In this document: in pieces, positions 1 through 7,587 of the stretch
How the letters are laid out: each line of letters opens with the position of its first letter
Numbering within the stretch: the first letter of the stretch is position 1
NCBI GenBank assembly: GCA_027067385.1
Contig: JAMOVV010000104.1
Span: forward strand, 1 to 36,909
DNA from: Desulfarculaceae bacterium
GTDB taxonomy: Bacteria > Desulfobacterota > Desulfarculia > Desulfarculales > Desulfarculaceae
Direction of reading: 5' to 3'
DNA: 36,909 bases
Notes under the pieces: model-generated
Told to the model about the DNA's origin: nothing
The model's database searches: none
The model's input: the letters and a program-made list of their open reading frames with translations, nothing else
Program-made: the position numbers and the translations under genes

Positions 1-34
1 CACCAAGCCTCAGGACCAGGCGCCGGCGGCGACC

Positions 35-787
35 ATGGAGCGCAACGGCTTCATCCCCCTGCTGGTGGGATCGCGCCAGGAAGACCCCCGCACCGTGGCC
101 GAACGCGAGGCTGAAAAGCTGCTGGCCTCGGCCACCGGCCAGGCGGAATCCATCCGCGAACAGGCCCACAGCGCCGGCTACGAGGCCGGCTACCAGCAAG
201 GTCTGCAAGAGGGGCGCGAGGCGGCCCAGGCCACCATCACCGCCGCCCTGGACAACCTGGCCCGGGTGACCCAGGCCCTGGAGGAGGTGCGGGCCAACAT
301 CCTGGCCAACATGGAAGAGGAGCTGGTAGCCCTGGTGGCCGCGGCCACCGACCTGGTGCTCACCACGCCGGGCGCGGTGGACCGGGAGGTCATAGGCCAA
401 GTAGTGTCCCAGGCGGTGCGCCGGGTGGCCGCGGCCGGGCGGCTCACGGTTCACCTCAACCCGGCCGACCTGGAGATGGTGGCCGATCTCCAGCCCAGCC
501 TCATGCAGACCTTCAGCGAGTTGGAGCACCTGGAGCTGGTGCCCGATCCCGAGCTGGAGCGCGGCGGCTGCCTGGTGGATAGCAACATCGCCCAGATCGA
601 CGCCACCCTGGCCACCCGGCGCGACCAGTTGCTGGCTGTACTGGACCAGGCCCTGCACTCCGGCGAGCCCCTGGACCTTGGCCCCGCGGCCGAGGAGCCG
701 GCCGAGCCGGCCGAGGACCAACCCGGCGAACCCGCCGCGGCCACCGGGGACGACGATGACGCCGGCGACTTGGCGGAGGACTGGTAA
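35..787 (+). CDS. fliH: Flagellar assembly protein FliH, possibly 5'-incomplete
   Basis: FliH is the peripheral stator and regulator of the flagellar export ATPase FliI, acting at the cytoplasmic face of the basal body. The N-terminal third is an Ala/Glu-rich helix followed by the family's glycine-repeat pattern (GYEAGYQQGLQEG, residues about 49-61). The C-terminal half fits the FliH/YscL domain, and the protein ends in a very acidic tail (about residues 215-250). The stop overlaps the fliI start as TAATG, so the two are translationally coupled. No Shine-Dalgarno precedes the ATG used here, and the frame stays open to the left window edge, so the true start may lie upstream. Identity rests on the repeat pattern plus the fliI-fliJ context. 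Confidence 0.88.
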   Translation: MERNGFIPLLVGSRQEDPRTVAEREAEKLLASATGQAESIREQAHSAGYEAGYQQGLQEGREAAQATITAALDNLARVTQALEEVRANILANMEEELVALVAAATDLVLTTPGAVDREVIGQVVSQAVRRVAAAGRLTVHLNPADLEMVADLQPSLMQTFSELEHLELVPDPELERGGCLVDSNIAQIDATLATRRDQLLAVLDQALHSGEPLDLGPAAEEPAEPAEDQPGEPAAATGDDDDAGDLAEDW

Positions 788-2109
788 TGTCCCTGGCGCT
801 GCTGGCCCGCTACGAGCAAGCCTTGACCCAGGGCGACAGCCTGGTGACCAAGGGCCGCATCACCCAGATGGTGGGCCTGGTGGCCGAGGCCCAGGGCCTG
901 GTGCTACCGGTGGGGGCCGGGGTGTTCCTCTATCCCGACGACGACCAGCCGGTGCTCGGCGAGGTGGTGGGGTTCAAGGGCGGGGCCATGCTCATCATGC
1001 CCTATGCCGAGGCCCGGGGCATCAAGCCCGGCTGCCTGGTGGCCCCGGCGGCCGTGGAGGGCATGGTGAAGGTGGGGCCCGGCCTGCTGGGGCGGGTCAT
1101 CGACGGCCTGGGACAACCGGCCGACGGACGGCCCGAGCCCGACTTCGAGACCCTCTACCCCCTGTACAACCAGCCCCCGGCCCCCATGACCCGGCGGCGC
1201 ATCGACCAGCCGGTGGACTGCGGGGTGCGGGTGCTCAACGCCCTGCTCACCCTGGGCAAAGGCCAGCGCATGGGCATCTTCGCCGGTTCCGGCGTGGGCA
1301 AGTCCACTCTGCTGGGCATGATCGCCCGCCACACCGCCGCCGACGTCAGCGTGCTGGCCCTGGTGGGTGAGCGTGGTCGCGAGGTGCGCGAGTTCATCGA
1401 GCGGGACCTGGGCCCCGAGGGCATGGCCCGCTCGGTGGTGGTGGTGGCCACCAGCGACCAGCCGGCCCTGGTGCGTATCCGCTCGGCCTACCTGGCCACC
1501 ACCATCGCCGAGTATTTCCGTGACCAGGGGGCCGACGTGATGCTGATGATGGACTCGGTAACCCGTTTCGCCCTGGCCGCCCGCGAGGTGGGGCTCTCCA
1601 TCGGCGAACCACCCACCACCAAGGGCTACACCCCCAGCGTCTTCTCGCAACTGCCGCGCCTGCTGGAGCGGGCCGGCACCGGGGCCGACCGCGGCTCCAT
1701 CACCGGCATCTACACCGTGCTGGTGGAGGGCGACGACGTCACCGAGCCGGTGAGCGACGCCATGCGCTCGATCCTCGACGGCCACGTGGTGCTCACCCGC
1801 CAGTTGGCCGACCAGGGACACTACCCGGCGGTGGAGCTGATGGGCTCGGTGAGCCGGCTCATGCCCGACATCAACCCGCCGGAGGTGCTGGAGGCCGGCC
1901 ACCGCCTGCTGGAACTGGTAGCCGCCTACCGCCGGGCCGAGGACCTGATCAACATCGGGGCCTACAGCCCGGGCACCAACCCCAAGATCGACCGGGCCAT
2001 CGAGATGTGGGACCGCATCAACGCCTTCTTGTGCCAGCCCAAGGACCAGGGGCAGGACCTGGAGTCCTCCCGGCGCATGCTCCGAGACCTGCTGAGGACG
2101 GAGGGTTAA
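787..2109 (+). CDS. fliI: Flagellum-specific ATP synthase FliI
   Basis: Hexameric ATPase of the flagellar type III export apparatus, which drives delivery of chaperone-substrate complexes to the export gate. The 440 residues are the normal length. Walker A (GSGVGKST) is at residues 167-174, the GERGREVREF segment with the catalytic glutamate is at about 194-203, and the Walker B strand (VMLMMD) is at 251-256. The N-terminal beta-barrel and the helical C-terminus (SRRMLRDLL) are both present. It starts inside the fliH stop codon and is followed after 3 nt by fliJ, so fliH-fliI-fliJ are clearly one operon. The F1-beta-like core and flagellar neighbours separate it from F-type ATPase and virulence type III homologs. 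Confidence 0.97.
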   Translation: MSLALLARYEQALTQGDSLVTKGRITQMVGLVAEAQGLVLPVGAGVFLYPDDDQPVLGEVVGFKGGAMLIMPYAEARGIKPGCLVAPAAVEGMVKVGPGLLGRVIDGLGQPADGRPEPDFETLYPLYNQPPAPMTRRRIDQPVDCGVRVLNALLTLGKGQRMGIFAGSGVGKSTLLGMIARHTAADVSVLALVGERGREVREFIERDLGPEGMARSVVVVATSDQPALVRIRSAYLATTIAEYFRDQGADVMLMMDSVTRFALAAREVGLSIGEPPTTKGYTPSVFSQLPRLLERAGTGADRGSITGIYTVLVEGDDVTEPVSDAMRSILDGHVVLTRQLADQGHYPAVELMGSVSRLMPDINPPEVLEAGHRLLELVAAYRRAEDLINIGAYSPGTNPKIDRAIEMWDRINAFLCQPKDQGQDLESSRRMLRDLLRTEG

Positions 2110-2112
2110 GGC

Positions 2113-2559
2113 ATGGCTTTTCGCTTTCGCCTGCAAGCGGTCCTGGAACACCGCCGCCACCAGCAGGAGGCGGCCATGGCCGAGCTGGCCGCCAAGCTGG
2201 GCAGCCAGACCCAGTGCGAGCAGCAGATCGCCTGGCTGGAAAAGGAGTTTCGCGCCGCCCGCGGTCAGTTGGGTCTGCGCCCAAGCGGCTCCATAGCGGC
2301 CAAGGATTTTGTGCTGGCCAACGAGTATCTCACCGTGTTGCGGCTAACCGCCCTGCGCGAGCAGGCTCGCCTGCCCGCCCTGCAGGCTGAAACCGAGCAG
2401 GCCCGGCTCAAGCTGGTGGAGGCCGACCGGCGCTGCCGGGTCCTGGAAAAGCTGCGCCAGCGGCACAAGGAGGCCTACGACCGGCAAGAGATGCTAAAGG
2501 AGCAGCGCCTACTGGATGAAGTGGCCGTGGGCGCCTACGCGCGGAGGCTAGTTTCATGA
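2113..2559 (+). CDS. fliJ: Flagellar export protein FliJ
   Basis: FliJ is a small coiled-coil protein that inserts into the FliI hexamer, like the gamma subunit of F1, and escorts chaperones. The 148 residues begin with the typical FliJ opening (MAFRFRLQAVLEHR) and are almost entirely charged heptad-like helix (QQEAAMAEL, EQARLKLVEADRRC, LRQRHKEAYDRQEM). Length and position directly after fliI are standard. The stop overlaps the next start (ATGA at 2556), implying coupled translation with the MotE-like gene. Identity is from the N-terminal motif, predicted coiled coil and gene order, since FliJ sequences are poorly conserved. Confidence 0.92.
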   Translation: MAFRFRLQAVLEHRRHQQEAAMAELAAKLGSQTQCEQQIAWLEKEFRAARGQLGLRPSGSIAAKDFVLANEYLTVLRLTALREQARLPALQAETEQARLKLVEADRRCRVLEKLRQRHKEAYDRQEMLKEQRLLDEVAVGAYARRLVS

Positions 2560-3260
2560 GACTGGTTCGGCTGCAAACGGTTTTATCGGTGGGTCTGGCC
2601 GTAAAGGTCCTGGCCTTGCTGTTGGCCATCATCATTACCGGGCCCGAGATGGCCGTGGGACCGGCCGAGGTGGCCGCCCAGGCCAAGGCCCTGGCCGCGA
2701 CCCCGGCGGCGGTCAAGCCGGCCGCCCGCCAGGCCACCCCGCCGCCCATGCCGTCGGCCACGGTCGACGACCGGCCGCAGTCCTACGACCCGCGGCTCAT
2801 CAAGCTGATGGAGGCGCGCCAGCAAGAGATAGCCCGCGAGGAAGCCCGCCTGGCCCACGAGCGCAAGGAGCTGCAAAAGTTGCGGGCCGAGGTGAGTCGC
2901 CGCATCGCCGAGCTCAAAAAGGTCCAGGTGATCTTGGAGAAGCTGGTCAAGGACGAGAAGACCAAGCGCGAGGCCCGCATCCGGCAGTTGGTCAAGGTGC
3001 TGTCCAACATGCGGCCCAACGCCGCCGCGGCGGTGGTGGCCAAGCTAGACGACCGCATGTCGGTGGAGATTTTCAGCCGCATGCAGAGCCGTCAGGCTGG
3101 CAAGCTGATGGCCGCGCTCAATCCCGTCCAGGCCGCGCGCATCAGCATACTGCTCACCAAGCAGCAGGAGGCCCGCCAGGCCGCCCAGGTGGCGGCCCAG
3201 GCCGCTCGCCAGGGAGCCCAGCCCCCACCGGCCAAACGCCGGCCGGCCGGCCGCAAGTAG
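2556..3260 (+). CDS. MotE-like flagellar protein (TM, coiled coil, MgtE-N-like domain)
   Basis: Probable membrane-anchored flagellar accessory protein. Residues 7-29 form one hydrophobic segment. A Pro/Ala-rich linker follows (30-78), then a long charged coiled coil (80-142). Residues 143-205 (LVKVLSNMRPNAAAAVVAKL, then SVEIFSRMQ) resemble the MgtE N-terminal helical repeat domain. The same architecture occurs in MotE, described in rhizobia as a periplasmic chaperone of MotC, and similar proteins follow fliJ in many Desulfobacterota. The start overlaps the fliJ stop by 4 nt. The C-terminal tail is Ala/Gln- and basic-rich. A motor or stator role is inferred from context only. Confidence 0.8.
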   Translation: MRLVRLQTVLSVGLAVKVLALLLAIIITGPEMAVGPAEVAAQAKALAATPAAVKPAARQATPPPMPSATVDDRPQSYDPRLIKLMEARQQEIAREEARLAHERKELQKLRAEVSRRIAELKKVQVILEKLVKDEKTKREARIRQLVKVLSNMRPNAAAAVVAKLDDRMSVEIFSRMQSRQAGKLMAALNPVQAARISILLTKQQEARQAAQVAAQAARQGAQPPPAKRRPAGRK

Positions 3261-3398
3261 CCCCTCGGCGCACTAGCCTCCCCTTGCCAGCGCGGCCGGG
3301 GGGGGTTATACCATTAGCGGGCCCCGTGCGGGCATGACTATCTACTTGCTTACTACTCCATAGCGCCGTGCGCCAAGCGCGGCCGCAGGGATAGCGCC
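3261..3398. other. Intergenic gap after the fli operon
   Basis: This 138-bp spacer separates the flagellar genes from the next plus-strand gene. It holds a GC-rich stretch with a G7 run (about 3297-3305), a short imperfect GC hairpin (gcgggccccgtgc, about 3317-3329) and a 9-codon open frame (3334-3363) without a ribosome site, which is probably chance. No convincing terminator U-tract or promoter is visible. Confidence 0.4.
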
Positions 3399-3905
3399 AT
3401 GACCACCCCCTTCATCCCCTACGCCGAACGCAGCCTGCCCCAACGCATCCAGGAGATTCGCCTGTTGATCATGGAGATGGAGGACGTCCTGGCCCCGGCC
3501 GGGGCGGACCCCATCGAGCCCGACCCGGCCGACCTGGCCGGCCTGGAGCGGTGGCGGGCCGCCGGCGGCCTGGTGGTGATAACCGCCCGGGCCGACTACC
3601 AGGCGGCGCGGGATTTCTGCGCCGCCCACGACCTGGCCTTCCAGGCCCACCGCGGCGACAAGGACCACGTGGTGCGTACCGCCATCGTGGAAAACAGCGC
3701 CCGGGCCGACAACGCCTGTTACCTGGGGGTAACCAAGGACGACCTGCCGGCCATGATCACCGCCGGGGTGTCGGCCGCGGTGGCCACCGACGACCCCTGG
3801 GTGAGCGGCGGGGCCCACATCGCCATCGAGGCCGCGGGTTGCGCCGGGGCGGTGGCCGAGCTGGTGGACCGGCTCATGGCCGACGGCGCCCTGTCCCAGG
3901 GTTAG
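3399..3905 (+). CDS. KdsC-like HAD-fold protein lacking catalytic aspartates (pseudo-phosphatase)
   Basis: The 168 residues track the KdsC (3-deoxy-manno-octulosonate 8-phosphate phosphatase) subfamily of HAD hydrolases. The order is an IRLLxxxxxxVL strand (20-31), a VVITAR strand (motif II, Thr62 kept), a Lys in RGDKDH (Lys88), a YLG....DDLPAM strand (109-119), then GCAGAVAELVDRLM at the C-terminus, matching the KdsC GG.GAVRE segment. The nucleophile motif DxDGVL reads EMEDVL (26-31), so both catalytic aspartates are glutamates and the glycine is Asp. In motif IV the expected GDDxxD reads GVTKDD, losing two metal-binding acids. Phosphatase activity is therefore unlikely, and a binding or regulatory role is inferred. 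The next gene (DUF3786) starts 4 nt downstream. Confidence 0.7.
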   Translation: MTTPFIPYAERSLPQRIQEIRLLIMEMEDVLAPAGADPIEPDPADLAGLERWRAAGGLVVITARADYQAARDFCAAHDLAFQAHRGDKDHVVRTAIVENSARADNACYLGVTKDDLPAMITAGVSAAVATDDPWVSGGAHIAIEAAGCAGAVAELVDRLMADGALSQG

Positions 3906-3909
3906 GGCC

Positions 3910-4560
3910 GTGTTTGATTCCGAGAGCCCCGAAGTCTATGAAACGGTCTACCAGGAGCTGGTCCAGCGCCTGGCCACGGCTGATCTCAAGTCAGCGGCCG
4001 AGGGACTGGGTCTGGCCTATGGCCAGGGGCGGGCCACGGTGGACTTCTTTGGCCGCGCCTACCTGGTGGGACCCGACGGGGTGAGCACGGCCGATGGCGG
4101 TGAGGCGGCCTTTACCCACCGCATCGTCCTGGCCTGGTACCTCTTGCACGCCGGGCGCGGCGAGCCGGCCGACAGGTTCGTGCCCTACCGCGAGTTGCCC
4201 GGCGGCCAGGACTTTGCCCGCAGCCTGGCCCAGACGGTGGAGGGGCGCCTGGCGGCCGGCTTCGGCCGGCGGGTGGATGAGCTGGTGGCGGCGGCGACGG
4301 CCATCGGCGGCCAGGAGGCTGGGGAGCGTTCGCCGGCGGCGGCCGACGCTTCGCTGTATTTCGCGGCCCTGCCCAAGGTGCCCCTGCTGCTTACCTTTTA
4401 CGAGGCGGACGAGGACTTCGGGGCCGAGGCCAAGGTGTTTTACGACATCACCGCCCCCAACTTCCTGGACCTGGAGTGCCTGGCGGTCTTGGGCTTGATC
4501 CTGGTCCTGGAGCTGGAGGCCGCCGACCCGGCCGGCGGCGGGCGGGCCGCACCAGGCTAG
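3910..4560 (+). CDS. DUF3786 domain protein
   Basis: The 216-residue soluble protein shows the DUF3786 pattern. An amphipathic N-terminal helix is followed by a short beta region (ATVDFFGRAYLVGPDG, about 38-53), then HRIVLAWYLLHAG (about 65-77), FVPYRELPGGQDF (about 85-97), and a C-terminal block with LPKVPLLLTFYEADEDFGAEA. The family has no firm function and is common in anaerobic bacteria, often beside corrinoid or redox genes. The start is GTG at 3910, four bases after the previous stop, and the spacing implies co-transcription with the KdsC-like gene. No membrane segment or signal peptide is seen. Confidence 0.75.
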   Translation: MFDSESPEVYETVYQELVQRLATADLKSAAEGLGLAYGQGRATVDFFGRAYLVGPDGVSTADGGEAAFTHRIVLAWYLLHAGRGEPADRFVPYRELPGGQDFARSLAQTVEGRLAAGFGRRVDELVAAATAIGGQEAGERSPAAADASLYFAALPKVPLLLTFYEADEDFGAEAKVFYDITAPNFLDLECLAVLGLILVLELEAADPAGGGRAAPG

Positions 4561-4585
4561 CCGGGAGGCCGGGGCTTAACGTACC

Positions 4586-5173
4586 ATGCGTATCCTTTTG
4601 CACATATGCTGCGCCCCCTGCGCCCTGATGCCGGTGGAGATTCTCACGGCCGAGGGGCACCAGTTGATGGGTCTTTTCTACAACCCCAACATCCATCCCT
4701 GGCAAGAGAACCAACGCCGGCTCGACTGCCTGCGGGATTGGGCCGGGCAGTGCGGGCTCAAGCTGGTGGTGCACGACGACTACGACCCCGAGGCGTGGTT
4801 TCAGCGGGTGGCCTATCGCGAGGCCATGCGCTGCGAGCTCTGCCACCACGACCGCATGACCCGGGCGGCCCAGGTGGCGCGCCGGGGCGGCTTCGATGGT
4901 TTCACCTCCACCTTGCTCTACTCGGTGCGCCAGAAGCACCAGTCGGTGGCCGAGGCGGGGCGGGCGGCGGCGGCCCGCTACGGGGTGGAGTTCGTCTACC
5001 GCGATTTTCGACCCTACTGGAAGCAGGGGGTGGCCCGCTCGCTGGAGCTGGGCCTTTACCGCCAGCCGTATTGCGGGTGTCTCTATTCCGAGCGCGACCG
5101 CTTCCTGGGCCCCAACGGCAGGGGCCAGTCCAAGCGCCAGGCCAACGTCCCGGACGCCCCCGGCGCAAAGTGA
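4586..5173 (+). CDS. queH: Epoxyqueuosine reductase QueH
   Basis: QueH performs the last step of queuosine synthesis, reducing epoxyqueuosine to queuosine in tRNA, and replaces the cobalamin enzyme QueG. The 195 residues show the family signature cysteines: HICCAPC (Cys8, Cys9, Cys12), CELC (Cys83, Cys86) and YCGCLYS (Cys163, Cys165). The QueH (DUF208) segments FYNPNIHPWQE and the SVRQKHQ loop are also present. The Cys and Asp set is known to bind a 4Fe-4S cluster and a nearby metal. The Shine-Dalgarno is weak (GGGAGG, about 19 nt upstream). The basic C-terminal tail (after residue 175) is probably disordered. Confidence 0.95.
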   Translation: MRILLHICCAPCALMPVEILTAEGHQLMGLFYNPNIHPWQENQRRLDCLRDWAGQCGLKLVVHDDYDPEAWFQRVAYREAMRCELCHHDRMTRAAQVARRGGFDGFTSTLLYSVRQKHQSVAEAGRAAAARYGVEFVYRDFRPYWKQGVARSLELGLYRQPYCGCLYSERDRFLGPNGRGQSKRQANVPDAPGAK

Positions 5174-5225
5174 TGGCCAGTTTAGGTAGTTACTTGGTAT
5201 GGTTAAAGATAAATACCCCGCGACC

Positions 5226-5246
5226 CCGCTGGCATGCATCCAGCGG
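5226..5246. repeat. Perfect 7-bp inverted repeat upstream of cheZ
   Basis: CCGCTGG and CCAGCGG flank a CATGCAT loop that is itself palindromic (ATGCAT). It lies 39 bp before the cheZ start, in the 111-bp gap after queH. There is no U-tract, so a terminator is unlikely. An operator or 5'-UTR hairpin is possible. Confidence 0.5.
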
Positions 5247-5284
5247 CCGGTTACAGCCAACCACCATTTGCAAAGGCGGATCAC

Positions 5285-6901
5285 ATGAGCCAGGCCAGTC
5301 CCCCCGAGATAACCTTTGAGCTGGATGGAGGATCGCTGACCATCCGCACCAGCGACGCCGTCTACCATATCGTGGTGACCGGCGCGGCCACCGCGCCGGC
5401 CGCCCTGCCCCAGGGGTCAGAGGCGGTGGGACAATTGCCGGCGGTGGACGAGTGGGACGTGCCAGAGCCCGTAACCGCAGACAAACCGGCGCCCACCTAC
5501 AAGCCGCAGAAGGACGATGGCTACTACAAGGAGCTGTCCCAGGAGATGTATCACGAGGTGGGACAGTTGGCCAAGCGCCTGAGCATGTCCATCTCCGACG
5601 TCAAGGGTGCGAAGGTCGATTCCATGGACCTGCAGGCGGCCGGGGACCAGTTGGAGAGCGCCAAGGACCAGCTGGAGTCGGTGGTGGAGATGACCGAGAA
5701 GGCCACCCTCACCATCATCGAGGAGAGCGAGAGCATCCAGAGCGCCATTGACCGCGTGCGCAGCATAATGGCCGAGATGTCAAGCGGCGCCCAGGACGGC
5801 GAGGAGAATGAAGACGGTCCGTCCCGGCAGAACCGCGAGGCCCTGGAGGAGATTCTGGAGACCCTGGCGCAGTACCTGGAGGCGGTGCGGCAGACACCGT
5901 TGGACGACGTGGTGGTGGAGGTGCATGCCATTGCCGGCGAACTGGGCCAAGCCAAGGGGGCGGCCGAGCCCGAGCCCGAGCCCGAGCCGGCGGCGACGGG
6001 TTATAGCTTTCCCCTGGAGCTGGTGTTCCAAACCACGTACGAGTTATGCACCAACGAGACGGTGAAGAAGCATCTCAAGGCCATGTGGGACGCCGGCGCC
6101 AAGGCCTTTGACCCGGCCAAGGTGGAGGCGGGGTTGAACAAGCTGGCCCCGGCCGAGCCGGACGAGGACAATTTCCTCAACGTGGATTTAAAGGGCGTGC
6201 TCAAGGTGCTGTTCCAGTCCACCAAGGTGGACAGTTACAAGGGCATCTTGAAAAAGATGGCCTCCACCGCCGACCAGATTTTTTTGGACCAGTTCCTGCC
6301 CATGGAGGCGGTGCCGGCCGAGGCCCCGGCGGCGGCTCCCAAGCCCAAGGCGGCCCCGGCCCCGGCCCCGGCGGCCGGCGGTGCGGCGGCCGAGCTAGCC
6401 GAGCGGCTGGAGGCTTTGGTGCAAAAACTGGAAGAGCGGGCCGCGGCGCTGAAACCGCCGGAGCTGCCTGGGGACCTCAAGGACCTGTTGCAGCGGGCCT
6501 TGGACGAGGCGTCCCAGGACCGCGCGAGGGTGACGCCGGAAAAGCTCCAGGAGCTCGACGAGAACATGAACCGGGTGATCAGCTCGGTCAACGCCATCAT
6601 CGAGGCCCTGAGTTTCCAGGACCTGTCGGGCCAGGCCATCTACCGCATCGTGCGGCTGCTCACCGACTTCCAGGTGCAGTTATTGGCCATGCTGGTGAGC
6701 TTTGGTTCCAAGATCAAGACCAAGGAGACCCGCGAGGAGATCACACCGGACGAGAGTGAGAAGCTGGCCCAGCAGGAGGTGGACAAGGCGTTGGAGAGCC
6801 TGGGGCTCAGTGACCCGGAGGCCGGCGGCGACAAGGAAGAAGAGCGTGGTCCCCTGGACCAGGACGCGGTGAACGCCATGCTGGAGTCGCTGGGTTTCTA
6901 G
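5285..6901 (+). CDS. cheZ: CheZ-type chemotaxis phosphatase with large central insert
   Basis: CheZ dephosphorylates CheY-P. The start at 5285 is preferred over an in-frame ATG at 5234 because AAAGGCGGA lies just upstream. The catalytic helix motif ALSFQDLSGQAIYRIV (441-456) keeps the acidic Asp446 and Gln450 expected from CheZ. The last residues (AMLESLGF) match the CheY-binding tail of E. coli CheZ (DDLLDSLGF). Residues 78-215 form long helices like the CheZ N-terminal hairpin. At 538 residues it is far longer than the ~214 of E. coli. About 222-370 hold an extra Glu/Pro/Ala-linked globular block (SFPLELVFQTTYELC to QIFLDQFLPM). No other chemotaxis gene is in the window. Confidence 0.85.
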   Translation: MSQASPPEITFELDGGSLTIRTSDAVYHIVVTGAATAPAALPQGSEAVGQLPAVDEWDVPEPVTADKPAPTYKPQKDDGYYKELSQEMYHEVGQLAKRLSMSISDVKGAKVDSMDLQAAGDQLESAKDQLESVVEMTEKATLTIIEESESIQSAIDRVRSIMAEMSSGAQDGEENEDGPSRQNREALEEILETLAQYLEAVRQTPLDDVVVEVHAIAGELGQAKGAAEPEPEPEPAATGYSFPLELVFQTTYELCTNETVKKHLKAMWDAGAKAFDPAKVEAGLNKLAPAEPDEDNFLNVDLKGVLKVLFQSTKVDSYKGILKKMASTADQIFLDQFLPMEAVPAEAPAAAPKPKAAPAPAPAAGGAAAELAERLEALVQKLEERAAALKPPELPGDLKDLLQRALDEASQDRARVTPEKLQELDENMNRVISSVNAIIEALSFQDLSGQAIYRIVRLLTDFQVQLLAMLVSFGSKIKTKETREEITPDESEKLAQQEVDKALESLGLSDPEAGGDKEEERGPLDQDAVNAMLESLGF

Positions 6902-6928
6902 CGTGGGCGCATTGGTGCGAGCGAGGAC

Positions 6929-7144
6929 ATGAACCCCCAGATCGGCAAGTTCCTGGTGGTGGTGGGGTTGGGCCTGGCCGGGGTGGGGTTGCTGTTGTGG
7001 CTCACGCCGCTGGGGACCTGGCTGGGTCGCTTGCCGGGAGACGTTGATTATCACGGCGAGCGCGTGAGGATTTATTTTCCCTGGGTGAGCTGCCTGGTGA
7101 TCAGCCTGGCGCTATCGTTGGTGGTATGGCTGCTGCGGCGTTAG
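6929..7144 (+). CDS. DUF2905 family membrane protein
   Basis: A 71-residue protein with two hydrophobic helices (about 8-27 and 49-68) around a short polar loop, GRLPGDVDYHGERVRIYFPW. The loop is the hallmark of DUF2905, where the G-DI/V-x-hydrophobic-x-G pattern precedes the second helix. It is an inner-membrane protein of unknown function. It starts 27 nt after cheZ on the same strand and is followed by a hairpin terminator, so it may close that transcript. Confidence 0.82.
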   Translation: MNPQIGKFLVVVGLGLAGVGLLLWLTPLGTWLGRLPGDVDYHGERVRIYFPWVSCLVISLALSLVVWLLRR

Positions 7145-7180
7145 GCGGCCGGCGACGATCGGTGATTGCCCCCCACGAAA

Positions 7181-7212
7181 AACCGCGCGACCCGGTTGAG
7201 GATCGCGCGGTT
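7181..7212 (+). terminator. Hairpin terminator after the DUF2905 gene
   Basis: A perfect 10-bp stem, AACCGCGCGA (7181-7190) with TCGCGCGGTT (7203-7212), has a 12-nt loop and lies 36 bp after the DUF2905 stop. The downstream sequence is only moderately T-rich (GGTTGCTCTTGGTGTT), so it may be a weak or Rho-assisted terminator. Confidence 0.65.
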
Positions 7213-7249
7213 GGTTGCTCTTGGTGTTCGTCTTAGCGCCGGTCGGGAC

Positions 7250-7585
7250 TTTAAGTTTTCTCCAACGCCGGCCGGCCCCTTGGCTCGATTGCCAACGCCC
7301 AGCAACAGACCGTAGCCCCCCCGGCCCTTTGGCCCGTCAGGTCCTAGGCAACCCTTCGGTCCTCCCGGCCCTTGGCCCTTAGCCAGTCAGCCCCCCGGCC
7401 CCTGGTCCTTCGCCCTTCGGCCCTCTCGCCCCTCGGCCTTTGGCCCTTAGCCGGTCAGCCCCCCGGCCCTTGGTCCCTCGGCCCTTAGCCCGTCAGCCCC
7501 TCGGCCCCTGGTCCTTCGCCTCCCGGCCCTTCGCCTCCCGGCCCTCTCTGCCCTCTCGGCCTTAGGCCCCTTGGCCCCCTTGGAC
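7250..7585. repeat. C-rich degenerate tandem-repeat tract
   Basis: This ~330-bp stretch contains no gene. It is built from variants of a short CCCTTCGGCC / CCCTTGGCC motif. A 37-bp higher-order unit beginning CCCTTAGCC and ending TGGTCC-TCG occurs at 7376-7412, 7444-7480 and 7482-7518, with a few substitutions per copy. The plus strand is strongly pyrimidine-biased. It lies between convergent genes and abuts the 3' end of the minus-strand gene at 7588. Confidence 0.8.
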
Positions 7586-7587
7586 CG

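Noticed and set aside
904-2160. Long minus-strand open frame opposite fliI
   Set aside because: It is a mirror of fliI codons in GC-rich DNA, with His/Gly/Val-rich composition, no ribosome site and no domain.
3334-3363. Nine-codon leader peptide before the KdsC-like gene
   Set aside because: No ribosome site and no attenuator structure; chance occurrence is likely.
5234-5284. Upstream ATG for cheZ at 5234
   Set aside because: No ribosome site and a non-family N-terminus, whereas 5285 follows AAAGGCGGA.
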